This document shows positions 32,646-41,456 of a DNA stretch of 64,000 bases, piece after piece. The notes beneath the pieces are model-generated. The model was not told the DNA's origin, did not search any database, and saw only the letters and a list, made by a program, of their open reading frames with translations. The DNA is taken from contig NZ_CP072350.1 in NCBI RefSeq assembly GCF_018127965.1, positions 868,001 through 932,000 of the forward strand, in the 5' to 3' direction. Numbering within the stretch: position 1 is the first letter of the stretch; the number at the start of each line of letters is the position of its first letter. Made by a program: the position numbers and the translations under genes. Source of the stretch: Prevotella melaninogenica (GTDB taxonomy: Bacteria > Bacteroidota > Bacteroidia > Bacteroidales > Bacteroidaceae).

Positions 32646-33953
32646 ATGAAGCAAACAAATGTAAAGCCTGCAGAGGGCAGATTAGGAATAATGGTCGTTG
32701 GTTGCGGCGCTGTTGCTACGACCTTCATGACTGGAGTGTTAATGACACGCAAGGGTCTTACGAAGCCTATTGGCTCAATGACTCAATACGATAAAATCCG
32801 AGTGGGACGTGGAGCTGATAAGAAATATCTTCATTACAAAGATATTGTTCCATTGGCAAACTTAGATGATATCGTCTTTGGCACATGGGATGTGTACCCT
32901 CAGAATGCGTATCAAGCAGCAGTATATGCTGAAGTGTTGAAGGCAAAGGATATCGAACCTGTACGCGAGGAACTGATGGCTATCAAGCCTTTGAAGGCAG
33001 CTTTTGACCGAAACTATGCTAAGCGACTGGATGGAGACAATGTTAAAGACTGTAAGACACGCTGGGATATGGTGCTGGAATTGCAGAAAGACATTCAGAA
33101 CTTTAAGAAAGAGCATGGCTGCGAACGTGTTGTTGTCATCTGGGCAGCTTCTACTGAGATTTATGTTCCATACGATGAGGCATACCACAAGACGCTTGAG
33201 CAATTGGAATCGGCTATGAAGTCAGATGATAGAGAGCATATTGCTCCATCTATGTGTTATGCTTATGCGGCATTGACAGAGGGTTGTCCGTTTATCATGG
33301 GTGCCCCTAATACAACGGTTGACATACCTGCTATGTGGGAATTGGCTGAGAAGACTCGTATGCCTATTGCTGGTAAAGACTTTAAGACAGGGCAGACATT
33401 GGTTAAGTCGGGCTTTGCTCCTATCATTAAGACACGTAACCTTGGACTTGCTGGTTGGTTCTCAACGAACATCTTGGGTAATCGTGATGGCTTAGTTCTT
33501 GATGAACCAGCTAACTTCCATACAAAGGAAGTAAGTAAGTTGTCGACACTTGAGACCATTTGTAGAGCTGATGAGCAGCCCGATCTTTATGGAAATATCT
33601 ATCATAAAGTGCGTATCAACTATTATCCTCCTCGTAATGATGACAAGGAAGGATGGGATAATATAGACATCTTTGGCTGGATGGGTTACCCAATGCAGAT
33701 AAAGATTAATTTCCTTTGTCGTGATTCCATCCTTGCTGCACCATTGCTTCTTGACCTTACGTTGCTCTCTGATCTTGCTGCAAGGGCTGGTCGTTATGGT
33801 ATTCAGCGTTTCTTGAGTATCTTCCTCAAGAGTCCAATGCACGATTTCACTCGTGGTGAGGAAGCTGTTAATAATCTCTTTGAACAGTATACAATGCTGA
33901 AGAATGCCATTCGAGAAATGGGTGGATATGAAGCTGATGAGGAGATTGATTAG
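32646..33953 (+). CDS. myo-Inositol-1-phosphate synthase
   Basis: A 435-residue NAD-dependent enzyme that cyclises glucose 6-phosphate to inositol 3-phosphate (1L-myo-inositol 1-phosphate). The N-terminal Rossmann motif is VVGCGAVATTFMTGV, with further family segments VVIWAASTEIYVPYDEAY, MPIAGKDFKTGQTLVKSGFAP and GWFSTNILGNRDGLVLDEP in the catalytic half. Length suits the bacterial/archaeal form. It begins 29 bp after the HAD gene and is the last member of the inositol-lipid cluster. It supplies the head-group for inositol phospholipids and possibly sphingolipids. Confidence 0.93.
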   Translation: MKQTNVKPAEGRLGIMVVGCGAVATTFMTGVLMTRKGLTKPIGSMTQYDKIRVGRGADKKYLHYKDIVPLANLDDIVFGTWDVYPQNAYQAAVYAEVLKAKDIEPVREELMAIKPLKAAFDRNYAKRLDGDNVKDCKTRWDMVLELQKDIQNFKKEHGCERVVVIWAASTEIYVPYDEAYHKTLEQLESAMKSDDREHIAPSMCYAYAALTEGCPFIMGAPNTTVDIPAMWELAEKTRMPIAGKDFKTGQTLVKSGFAPIIKTRNLGLAGWFSTNILGNRDGLVLDEPANFHTKEVSKLSTLETICRADEQPDLYGNIYHKVRINYYPPRNDDKEGWDNIDIFGWMGYPMQIKINFLCRDSILAAPLLLDLTLLSDLAARAGRYGIQRFLSIFLKSPMHDFTRGEEAVNNLFEQYTMLKNAIREMGGYEADEEID

Positions 33954-33976
33954 TCATCTCCTCTATTAACTGCGAA

Positions 33977-34008
33977 GTCCTCCAAGCCCTTTTATGGGAT
34001 AGGAGGAC
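33977..34008 (+). terminator. Hairpin after the inositol cluster
   Basis: GTCCTCC pairs with GGAGGAC, with a second inner stem (AGCCC/TGGG). No T-run follows, so it may be a weak or factor-dependent terminator, or a processing signal. Confidence 0.4.
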
Positions 34009-34143
34009 GCTTGAATGCAAAATGACGATAGTAAGTTGTCTTGCATGATTCTAAAACTAAAGTAAGATATGAATAGATTAATGAGTCTAAACATGCGTAA
34101 TCATACATCTTCTGTCTTTGATAAGATAAGAGGAGGACGGCGA

Positions 34144-36891
34144 ATGATAAGGTTGAGAGTGATAGTTGCTTTCCTCTTTGTGTTCGTATCATTTTCAGCA
34201 CATGCATATACATTTAAGTCTTTGTTCTTTAATTCAAAGCTTTATGTTATGCACATTGATTCATTGTTGGTGGGTAAAGACTCTTCGTTTGTAGGTAAAG
34301 ATTCTTTGTTGACAGCAGCTGACTCGTTGGGAATAGCAACTGATTCGTTGCTGCAAATGATGGATTCATTAGCTAAGATAGCCGCTAAACCAGCTGTGAT
34401 AGATAGTACGCTACTTCAATGTTATGTGGTTGATTGGCAAACGGGAGATAGTATTCCTTATGCGAATGCAGTCTATCGGAATTTAAAGTTAGGTGCTTCG
34501 AGTGATGCGAATGGTCATTTCTCTATTGCAAGAAAAGTAGGAGAACAACTTACAATCACTGCTGTTGGCTATAAATCACGTAATATTAAGATTACTGCAC
34601 ATACTTCAAGAGAATTGAAAGTGACGCTTATCGCAGACTCTAAACAGTTGCAGGGTATTGTTGTGAAGGCTAAACGTCGTCATAAATATTCACGTAAGGA
34701 TAACCCAGCAGTAGAGTTGATGAGGCGAGTTATTGCTGCGAAGAAGCAAACTCACTTGGAAAATCATGATTACTATCAGTATGATAAGTATCAGAAGGTG
34801 ACTATGGCTATTAATAACCTTACACCTGATGAACTTGAAGGTTCTATGTTTAAGAAGGCTCCTTGGCTTCTTGACCAAGTAGAGACTTGTCCTTATAATA
34901 ACAAACTCATTCTTCCAATCTCTGTAGATGAGACTCTTACCCAACATCTTTATCGTAAGAACCCACGTGATGAAAAGGATATCGTGTTAGGACAGTCTAC
35001 TAAAGGTATTTCAAAACTTATACAAACAGGTGAGGCTTTGAATACGATAGTGAAGGATCTCTTTAAAGATATCAATCTTTATGATGACCAAATAGACCTT
35101 CTTCAGAAGCGTTTCCCTTCTCCAATAGGCTCTACAGCGATTTCGTTCTATCATTTTTATATTGACGATACGGTCTATGTCAATCAGGATCAGTGTATTC
35201 GTTTGCAGTTTATGCCAGCCAACCAGCAGGACTTTGGATTCCGTGGAGAGTTGTATGTGTTGAATGATAGTTCGCTTCATGTGAAGAAGTGTGATATGCA
35301 GTTACCTGCCAATACGGGTGTTAACTTTGTTGATGCAATGAAGTTTCAGCAGGAATTCACGAAGTTAAGCAATGGAGAGTGGGCTTTAACGACTGACAAT
35401 ATGATTGCTGAGTTGAAACTGACAGATCTCTTGCAACGTGCTATCGTCATCCGTACGACTGGTATGACAAACTATGCTTTTGCACCTATTGATGACAAAC
35501 AATTTAAGGGTAAGGCAAAGACAATATACGATACCCATGCTAAGATGCGCGATAATGATTTCTGGGCAGCACATAGAACAACGCAACTGACGAAGAGTGA
35601 GGCTGGAATGGACTCATTTATCAAGCGTATGGCAAGCACAAAGCATTTCAAATGGGTGATGTTTGCGTCCAAGGCTTTGATAGAGAACTTCATTGAAACA
35701 GGTTCAGAAGACAAGCCAAGTAAGTTTGATATTGGTCCTGTCAATACTTTTATCTCAAAGAACTTTGTTGATGGCATTCGTTTACGTGCCTCTGCCCGTA
35801 CTACAGCTAAGTTTAATCCTCATTGGTTCTTTGAGGGTTACTATGCTTATGGTACACAGTCGCGCCGTAGTTATTACGATGCAAAGGTAACATTCTCGTT
35901 TAATAAGCCCGAGTATCAGCCTATTGAGTTCCCTATCCGCACCATATCTTTTGAATCAACAAGTGATGTTGAGTCTCCATCAGACAAGTATCTGAAGCAC
36001 AATAAGGATAATATCTTCATGACTTTCCGCCCTGTAAAGGTTGAGCAGATGTATTTTGTAAATCGTCAGAAGATTAACTTCATGTGGGAGACAGATTATG
36101 GATTGGCTACGAGTTTTGAGTTCCGTACAGAGAGTAATAAGCCAACAGGAAAGCTTGTGTATGAGAAAATGGACGGTACGCTGGTTGACAAACTGCGTGT
36201 GAGTGAAGTCATTCTTGGACTTAACTACCGCCCTGGACAATCTTATGTCAACTCAAAACAACAGCGAATGACCGTAAACCTTGATGCTCCAGAGTTTAAT
36301 ATCTCGCATACAATGGGTATTAAGCATTTCTTAGGTAGCGACTTTAATACTAACCTTACGGAGGTTTCTATCTATAAACGTTTCTGGTTAGGAAGTTGGG
36401 GACATGTTGATACACGTGTACAAGGTGGTGCACAATGGAATAAGGTACCATTCCAATTCCTTATTACTCCTCCTGTGAACACGTCTTATTTCGAGCATCA
36501 AGGAACATTCAACCTTATGAAAGGACTTGAATTCCTTAATGACCGATATGCACAGTTTAATCTTGCATGGGACTTAGAGGGTAAGATCTTTAACCGTATT
36601 CCACTCATTAAGAAGTTGAAGTGGCGTGAGTATGTTGCCTTTAAAGGAATGTGGGGACATTTGACAGATAAGAACAACCCATATTTACCACAGAATGCTA
36701 ATGATACGGAATTGTATAAGTTCCCTGTTGATACACGTGTTATGACACGCGATCCTTACATGGAGTTTGTTGTTGGAGTACATAATATCTTCAAGTTTTT
36801 GGAGGTAGATTACGTTCGTCGACTTACATATACACATGCTCCTGGTATATCAAAGAATGGTATTCGATTTGGTTTTAATTTGGTTTTCTAA
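34144..36891 (+). CDS. DUF5686 outer-membrane protein with carboxypeptidase-like regulatory domain
   Basis: A 915-residue predicted outer-membrane protein. A signal peptide (VIVAFLFVFVSFSAHAYTF) is followed by an unusual Ser/Asp-rich repeat region with the recurring motif DSLL/DSLG (about 27-85), a CarboxypepD_reg-like beta-sandwich (YVVDWQTGDSIPYANAVYRN, AVGYKSRNIKITAH) and a large DUF5686 beta-rich domain that ends with the barrel-type terminus GIRFGFNLVF. The frame opens at ATG 34069, but a signal peptide begins only at 34144, which is preceded by AGGAGGACGGCGA, the clearest Shine-Dalgarno-like site in the window. crcB follows after 32 bp. Function unknown; a role in surface assembly or substrate binding is guessed from the fold. 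Confidence 0.82.
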   Translation: MIRLRVIVAFLFVFVSFSAHAYTFKSLFFNSKLYVMHIDSLLVGKDSSFVGKDSLLTAADSLGIATDSLLQMMDSLAKIAAKPAVIDSTLLQCYVVDWQTGDSIPYANAVYRNLKLGASSDANGHFSIARKVGEQLTITAVGYKSRNIKITAHTSRELKVTLIADSKQLQGIVVKAKRRHKYSRKDNPAVELMRRVIAAKKQTHLENHDYYQYDKYQKVTMAINNLTPDELEGSMFKKAPWLLDQVETCPYNNKLILPISVDETLTQHLYRKNPRDEKDIVLGQSTKGISKLIQTGEALNTIVKDLFKDINLYDDQIDLLQKRFPSPIGSTAISFYHFYIDDTVYVNQDQCIRLQFMPANQQDFGFRGELYVLNDSSLHVKKCDMQLPANTGVNFVDAMKFQQEFTKLSNGEWALTTDNMIAELKLTDLLQRAIVIRTTGMTNYAFAPIDDKQFKGKAKTIYDTHAKMRDNDFWAAHRTTQLTKSEAGMDSFIKRMASTKHFKWVMFASKALIENFIETGSEDKPSKFDIGPVNTFISKNFVDGIRLRASARTTAKFNPHWFFEGYYAYGTQSRRSYYDAKVTFSFNKPEYQPIEFPIRTISFESTSDVESPSDKYLKHNKDNIFMTFRPVKVEQMYFVNRQKINFMWETDYGLATSFEFRTESNKPTGKLVYEKMDGTLVDKLRVSEVILGLNYRPGQSYVNSKQQRMTVNLDAPEFNISHTMGIKHFLGSDFNTNLTEVSIYKRFWLGSWGHVDTRVQGGAQWNKVPFQFLITPPVNTSYFEHQGTFNLMKGLEFLNDRYAQFNLAWDLEGKIFNRIPLIKKLKWREYVAFKGMWGHLTDKNNPYLPQNANDTELYKFPVDTRVMTRDPYMEFVVGVHNIFKFLEVDYVRRLTYTHAPGISKNGIRFGFNLVF

Positions 36892-36923
36892 GTCTTATAG
36901 ACAAATATAATTGTTCGTTCGGT

Positions 36924-37307
36924 ATGATAAAGGATATTCTCTTAGTAGGTATAGGGAGTTTTGTTGGTGGCAGTCTTCGAATGGTTATCTCGAAGTATGT
37001 ACAACTTGCCGTAGCAAGTTCATTCCCTTTGGGAACAATGGTCGTCAACGTGCTTGGTTGTTTTCTTATAGGTATCTTCTCTTCATTATCCAGTGATAAT
37101 GGAGGAGTTAGTCCAGCTGTTCGCCTTATGCTCACTACTGGTTTCTGTGGAGGTTTTACAACTTTCTCAACCTTTATGAATGAGCATACAACGTTATTAA
37201 AGGGAGGGGATGGTTTTATGATTTCTTCCCTTTATATCATTGCCTCCCTTGCATTAGGTTTTATTGCTTTATTAGCTGGTCGCCACCTTGTTATGTCTTT
37301 TCAATAA
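36924..37307 (+). CDS. crcB: Fluoride channel protein CrcB/Fluc
   Basis: A 127-residue small membrane protein with four helices that forms dual-topology dimers exporting fluoride. Diagnostic segments are GIGSFVGGSLRMVISK, FPLGTMVVNVLGCFLIGIF and GFCGGFTTFSTFMNE, with the conserved asparagine and phenylalanines of the pore. It lies 32 bp after the DUF5686 gene. There is no room for a fluoride riboswitch directly upstream, so expression probably follows the upstream gene. Confidence 0.93.
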   Translation: MIKDILLVGIGSFVGGSLRMVISKYVQLAVASSFPLGTMVVNVLGCFLIGIFSSLSSDNGGVSPAVRLMLTTGFCGGFTTFSTFMNEHTTLLKGGDGFMISSLYIIASLALGFIALLAGRHLVMSFQ

Positions 37308-37442
37308 TGTAATTATATTGCTCATTTAGCTCATTTTGGTGTAAAGGTAATGGTTACATACATGAATAAGTAGGTGTTATATCCTTTCGATAGTACAACT
37401 CTTTTCTTTCGTCTTGGTAATGTATAGTGAGTTATTTACCAA

Positions 37443-37508
37443 CACAACACGAATGGTGTTTGGCGTCCGCACCACATGTGCTAAGCCTTCGCACGGATGG
37501 TGTGGATG
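37443..37508. repeat. Family B 22-bp array, copy B2
   Basis: Three 22-bp units, reverse orientation to B1. On the minus strand they begin CATCCACACCAT, GCTTAGCACATG and GCCAAACACCAT, and the middle unit is nearly identical to the first unit of B1. It lies in the 545-bp gap between crcB and fabD, where otherwise only the fabD promoter is seen. Confidence 0.85.
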
Positions 37509-37804
37509 ACTTTTTGAACTTATAAAATACCTTATAAGAACAGGGAAAGACAATACTTATATGGCTTAAAAAGGGTAAGTATTGTTTGTCTTAGGGGAAT
37601 ATGAAGGTATTGGAAATGCTGACAATGCGCATTTACTTTGGCAGTTTATAACCCAAAAGTCTTCTTATACAAACCTAATATATACAATCTTGTTGGTGCA
37701 AAATACATAGTGGAAATAACAAGAAATTATTTCTACGAGGTAAGAGTGATGCAAAGCACATCGTGTTTTTTACTTAGTTTCTTTTCTATCTCCTTTCTTT
37801 TCTG

Positions 37805-37812
37805 TATCTTTG
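37805..37812 (+). promoter_or_regulatory. -7 box of fabD
   Basis: TATCTTTG, 40 bp before the start codon. Confidence 0.6.
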
Positions 37813-37852
37813 CACTCTGTAGAATATTAATAATTAAACAATTCAATAGTAT

Positions 37853-38737
37853 ATGAAAGCATTTGTATTCCCTGGACAGGGATCTCAGTTTGTTGGTATG
37901 GGTAAGGAACTCTATGACAATAACCCATTAGCAAAGGAACTTTTCGATAAGGCTGACGAGATTCTTGGCTTCAAGATAACCGAGATTATGTTTGCTGGTA
38001 CAGACGAGCAGTTGAAGGAAACTAAGGTTACTCAGCCTGCAGTATTCCTCCATAGCGTTATTTCAGCACTTTGCTTAGGCGATGAGTTCAAGCCAGATAT
38101 GGTAGCAGGTCACTCTTTGGGTGAGTTCTCAGCACTCGTTGCAGCTGGTGCATTGAGCTTCGAAGATGGTTTGAAGCTTGTTGCTGCACGTGCTAATGCT
38201 ATGCAGAAGGCTTGTGAGCTGAATCCTGGTACTATGGCAGCTATTATTGGTTTGGCTGATGAGAAGGTTGAGGAAATCTGTGCATCTGTTTCAAAGGATG
38301 GTAAGGTATGCGTTGCAGCTAACTTCAACTGTCCCGGTCAGTTGGTTATCTCTGGTTCAACAGAGGGTATCAATGAGGCTTGCGAGTTGATGAAGGCGGC
38401 TGGTGCTAAGCGTGCATTGCCATTGAAGGTAGGTGGTGCTTTCCACTCTCCATTGATGCAGCCTGCTAAGGATGAGTTGCAGGCAGCTATTGAGGCTACT
38501 ACATTCAATGCACCAAAGTGTCCAGTTTATCAGAATGTGGACGCATTGCCACACACTGATCCAGCTGAGATTCAGAAGAATCTTATCGCTCAGCTTACAT
38601 CAAGCGTACGTTGGACAAAGAGCGCACAGAATATGATAGCCGATGGTGCTAATGAGTTCGTAGAGTGCGGACCGGGTGCTGCTTTGCAGGGTATGCTTGG
38701 TCGTATCGACAAGACCGTTAATGCACACGGTGTATAG
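37853..38737 (+). CDS. fabD: Malonyl-CoA:ACP transacylase
   Basis: A 294-residue enzyme that moves malonyl from CoA to acyl carrier protein at the start of fatty acid elongation. The N-terminal FPGQGSQFVGMGKEL and the nucleophile motif GHSLGEFSALVAAGAL (serine near 90) are canonical, as are GGAFHSPLM with the catalytic histidine and VECGPGAALQGML near the end. Own promoter and a strong terminator (38761-38811), so it is a single-gene unit rather than part of a fab cluster. Confidence 0.96.
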   Translation: MKAFVFPGQGSQFVGMGKELYDNNPLAKELFDKADEILGFKITEIMFAGTDEQLKETKVTQPAVFLHSVISALCLGDEFKPDMVAGHSLGEFSALVAAGALSFEDGLKLVAARANAMQKACELNPGTMAAIIGLADEKVEEICASVSKDGKVCVAANFNCPGQLVISGSTEGINEACELMKAAGAKRALPLKVGGAFHSPLMQPAKDELQAAIEATTFNAPKCPVYQNVDALPHTDPAEIQKNLIAQLTSSVRWTKSAQNMIADGANEFVECGPGAALQGMLGRIDKTVNAHGV

Positions 38738-38760
38738 TCCTAACTTTATTATTAAGCGAC

Positions 38761-38811
38761 AGCCCCCTCCTCCGTCCCCTTCCTTTTGAGGGAGGGAACG
38801 AAGGAGGGGCT
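38761..38811 (+). terminator. GC-rich terminator of fabD
   Basis: AGCCCCCTCCT pairs with AGGAGGGGCT around an inner stem (CCCCTTCC/GGGAGGG), followed by TTTCTTTCTA. Confidence 0.75.
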
Positions 38812-38827
38812 TTCTTTCTATTTGTTT

Positions 38828-40993
38828 ATGAAAACTAAATTAGTTATCTATCAAGTTTTCACTCGTACTTTCGGTAATAAGAACCTTACAAAGAAGGAGA
38901 ATGGTACATTAGCTGAGAACGGGGTAGGGAAGATGAATGACTTTGATGAGGAAGTGTTGCGACGCATCCATGACTTCGGTGTTACTCATCTTTGGTATAC
39001 AGGCGTAATCCGCCATGCAACGTGTACAGATTATTCTGCTTTTGGTATACCTACACAGAACCCTCGTGTTGTAAAGGGACGTGCTGGTTCGCCTTACGCC
39101 ATCACGGATTATTATGATATTGACCCTGACATAGCAGTAGATGTAGATGCTCGTATGGCAGAGTTTGAGGCACTTGTTACTCGTACTCATGCAGAAGGCA
39201 TGAAGATGATTATAGACTTTGTGCCTAATCATGTAGCTCGCCAGTATAAGAGTATAGCTAAGCCTGAGGATGTTGAAGACCTTGGAGAAGGTGATGATAC
39301 GAGCAAGCACTTTGATACTCAAAACAATTTCTATTATTGTCCGGACGAAAAACTTGACCTCTCTGGTGTTGTTGAGAATACTTATACTCATGGTGCTGAG
39401 GCTTATCATGAGTTCCCTGCAAAGTGTACAGGTAATGATCGTTTCGATTCTCACCCTCAACAAAACGACTGGTATGAGACCATTAAGTTAAACTATGGTG
39501 TTGACTATTGTGATGCTGGTGGAAGAAGTTATCACTATAATCCTGTCCCTTCTACATGGAAGAAGATGACTGATATCCTTCTTTTCTGGGCAGCAAAGGG
39601 TGTTGATGGTTTCCGCTGTGACATGGCTGAGATGGTTCCACATGAGTTTTGGGCATATGCAACACTGCAGGTTAAGGAGCGTTATCCTGAGATAATCTTC
39701 ATTGGTGAGGTCTATGATCCTAACCAATATCGAATGTATGTGGAATCGGGGTTCGACTTTCTTTATGATAAGGTTGGACTGTATGATTGTATTCGTGGTG
39801 TGATGTGTGATGAACGTCCAGCTTCGTCTATAACACACGAGTGGCAGCAGGTTGACGATATTCGCGACCATATGCTTTACTTCCTTGAGAATCATGATGA
39901 GCAACGTATTGCTTCTGATTTCTTTGCGGGTAATCCTTGGAAGGGAGTTCCCGGTATGATTGTGTCTGCTCTTCTTCAGCAGAACCCTGTTATGGTATAT
40001 GCAGGGCAGGAGTTTGGAGAAAAAGGTATGGATAAAGAAGGTTTCTCTGGGCAGGATGGTCGCTCAACAATCTTTGATTATTGGACAAATGATGCTATCT
40101 ATAAAGGCTTCTTTAATCGTGATGCTTTGACAACAGATGAGAAGAAACTCTCACTGGTCTATCAAGGACTTCTCCGTTTCTGTAATCGGGAGAAAGCTGT
40201 GCGTGAAGGATTGACCTTCGACTTAATGTATGTCAATCATCAGAGTCACCAGTTTAATCCTCGTAAACAGTTCGCTTTCTTGCGCAAGGCGGATGATGAA
40301 GTGTTATTGGTTGTTGCCAACTTCGACCAGAAGCGAGTGTATATCAATGTAGTCATTCCTTCTCATGCGTATGATTTCCTCGCTCTACCCGAACAGGAAG
40401 TAGAGATGACTGACTTACTTTCTGGTTTTACAAAGGTAGTAGACTTGAAGCGTGATGGTCAGGTTGCATTGGATGTAGAGGCGAACTATGGTAGAATTTA
40501 TAAGTTTAATATAAAGAAGAAGACAGTGGACTATGTATTAAATTCACACAATAAAGATGAGTTTCCTCCTGCCCATACAGCAGAGCATCTGCTGAATCAG
40601 GTGATGATTCGTATGTTTGGGGCAGCGCGTAGTAATAATGCTCACATCGAACGGAAGAAGAGTAAGATGACTTTTATACTTGATCATAAACCAAACCGTA
40701 AGGAAGAAAAGGCGATAGAGGAGGAGATGAATCGTCTTATTGCTGAAGACTTGCCTGTAACTTTTGAAATGGTCGACCGCAATAATATCCCCGAAGGTGT
40801 TACTGTTGATAGACTCCCAGAAGACGCTTCAGAGATGTTGCGATTGGTTCGTATTGGTGATTTTGATGCTTGCCTTTGCATAGGTAAGCATGTTCGTTCA
40901 ACCGCTCAGATTGGTCGCTTTGAGATGTTGGGTACAAACTGGGATGAGCAGAAACGCGCATTCAGAGTACGCTTTAAAGTCATTCCAGCTTAA
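38828..40993 (+). CDS. GH13 alpha-amylase-family enzyme fused to an AlaX-like tRNA-editing domain
   Basis: A 721-residue protein with two unrelated parts. Residues 1-560 form a GH13 glycoside hydrolase barrel with catalytic residues D265 (in GFRCDMAE), E294 (in FIGEVYDP) and D357 (in ENHDEQR), plus a short beta domain. There is no signal peptide, so it acts in the cytoplasm, probably on glycogen or maltodextrin. Residues 583-721 match the second additional domain of alanyl/threonyl-tRNA synthetases: zinc-ligand motif HTAEHLL (H583, H587) and CIGKH (C684, H688), with AHIERKKSKMTFIL between. Such domains clear mischarged tRNA-Ala or tRNA-Thr. The frame is uninterrupted across the join. An upstream in-frame start at 38786 lies within the fabD terminator and is rejected. 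Confidence 0.85.
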   Translation: MKTKLVIYQVFTRTFGNKNLTKKENGTLAENGVGKMNDFDEEVLRRIHDFGVTHLWYTGVIRHATCTDYSAFGIPTQNPRVVKGRAGSPYAITDYYDIDPDIAVDVDARMAEFEALVTRTHAEGMKMIIDFVPNHVARQYKSIAKPEDVEDLGEGDDTSKHFDTQNNFYYCPDEKLDLSGVVENTYTHGAEAYHEFPAKCTGNDRFDSHPQQNDWYETIKLNYGVDYCDAGGRSYHYNPVPSTWKKMTDILLFWAAKGVDGFRCDMAEMVPHEFWAYATLQVKERYPEIIFIGEVYDPNQYRMYVESGFDFLYDKVGLYDCIRGVMCDERPASSITHEWQQVDDIRDHMLYFLENHDEQRIASDFFAGNPWKGVPGMIVSALLQQNPVMVYAGQEFGEKGMDKEGFSGQDGRSTIFDYWTNDAIYKGFFNRDALTTDEKKLSLVYQGLLRFCNREKAVREGLTFDLMYVNHQSHQFNPRKQFAFLRKADDEVLLVVANFDQKRVYINVVIPSHAYDFLALPEQEVEMTDLLSGFTKVVDLKRDGQVALDVEANYGRIYKFNIKKKTVDYVLNSHNKDEFPPAHTAEHLLNQVMIRMFGAARSNNAHIERKKSKMTFILDHKPNRKEEKAIEEEMNRLIAEDLPVTFEMVDRNNIPEGVTVDRLPEDASEMLRLVRIGDFDACLCIGKHVRSTAQIGRFEMLGTNWDEQKRAFRVRFKVIPA

Positions 40994-41018
40994 AACGTTT
41001 ATTAAACCATATAGCAAG

Positions 41019-41059
41019 CGCCCTCACTTGTCTTCTTTTAGACAGGTGAGGGCGTTTTT
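41019..41059 (+). terminator. Terminator of the GH13 fusion gene
   Basis: CGCCCTCACTTGTCT pairs with AGACAGGTGAGGGCG, followed by TTTTTG. Confidence 0.88.
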
Positions 41060-41178
41060 GTTGATGCGAATTTATTTTACATTGTTACTAATGTTTCCCA
41101 CTTAAAATAAGCATAAAACCACTCTTTGCTATACCTTTGTAACTATCTTGTAGTTAATAAGTTACAAAAAAGGTTTGC

Positions 41179-41276
41179 AAGAGGTGCTGAATTGGACTTC
41201 AAAAGGGCGTTAGTAAGACCTTAAAAGGGCATCTTTTAGAAGTCAATTGAGCGTTAATTCGAGTATAATTAAGCCT
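41179..41276. repeat. Family A 22-bp array, copy A4
   Basis: 98 bp, reverse orientation. On the minus strand units begin AGGCTTAATTAT, ACGCTCAATTGA, ATGCCCTTTTAA and ACGCCCTTTTGA, with the partial AGCACCTCTT. The flanking dyad is clearest here: GTTACAAA at about 41161 and TTTGTAAC at about 41136. It sits between the convergent GH13 and RNase G genes. Confidence 0.9.
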
Positions 41277-41374
41277 TAATAAAAATCGAAGAGAGGAAAA
41301 TTGTTGACAAAATTGACTTTCTGTTAGATTTGAAGTCTAAGTTTTTATGAAATATGAAAAGTAGATAAAAAAAG

Positions 41375-41410
41375 AAATCCGCCACCTTATATATTATAGG
41401 TTGCGGATTT
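41375..41410. terminator. Terminator of rng
   Basis: AAATCCGC-ACCT pairs with AGGTTGCGGATTT around an AT-rich loop. A/T-rich runs lie on both sides. Confidence 0.75.
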
Positions 41411-41456
41411 CTAATGTTGTAAACCTTTCGTTTTATCTAACGACTTAGTTGTTAGT

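Noticed and set aside
36892..36923. Fluoride riboswitch before crcB
   Set aside because: Only 32 bp separate crcB from the preceding gene, and no aptamer-like sequence is present.
37638..37856. 72-codon ORF before fabD
   Set aside because: It contains the fabD promoter and overlaps the fabD start; the encoded sequence is AT-driven hydrophobic filler.
38786..38827. Longer N-terminus for the GH13 fusion protein
   Set aside because: The extension lies within the terminator hairpin of fabD and does not match the family start.
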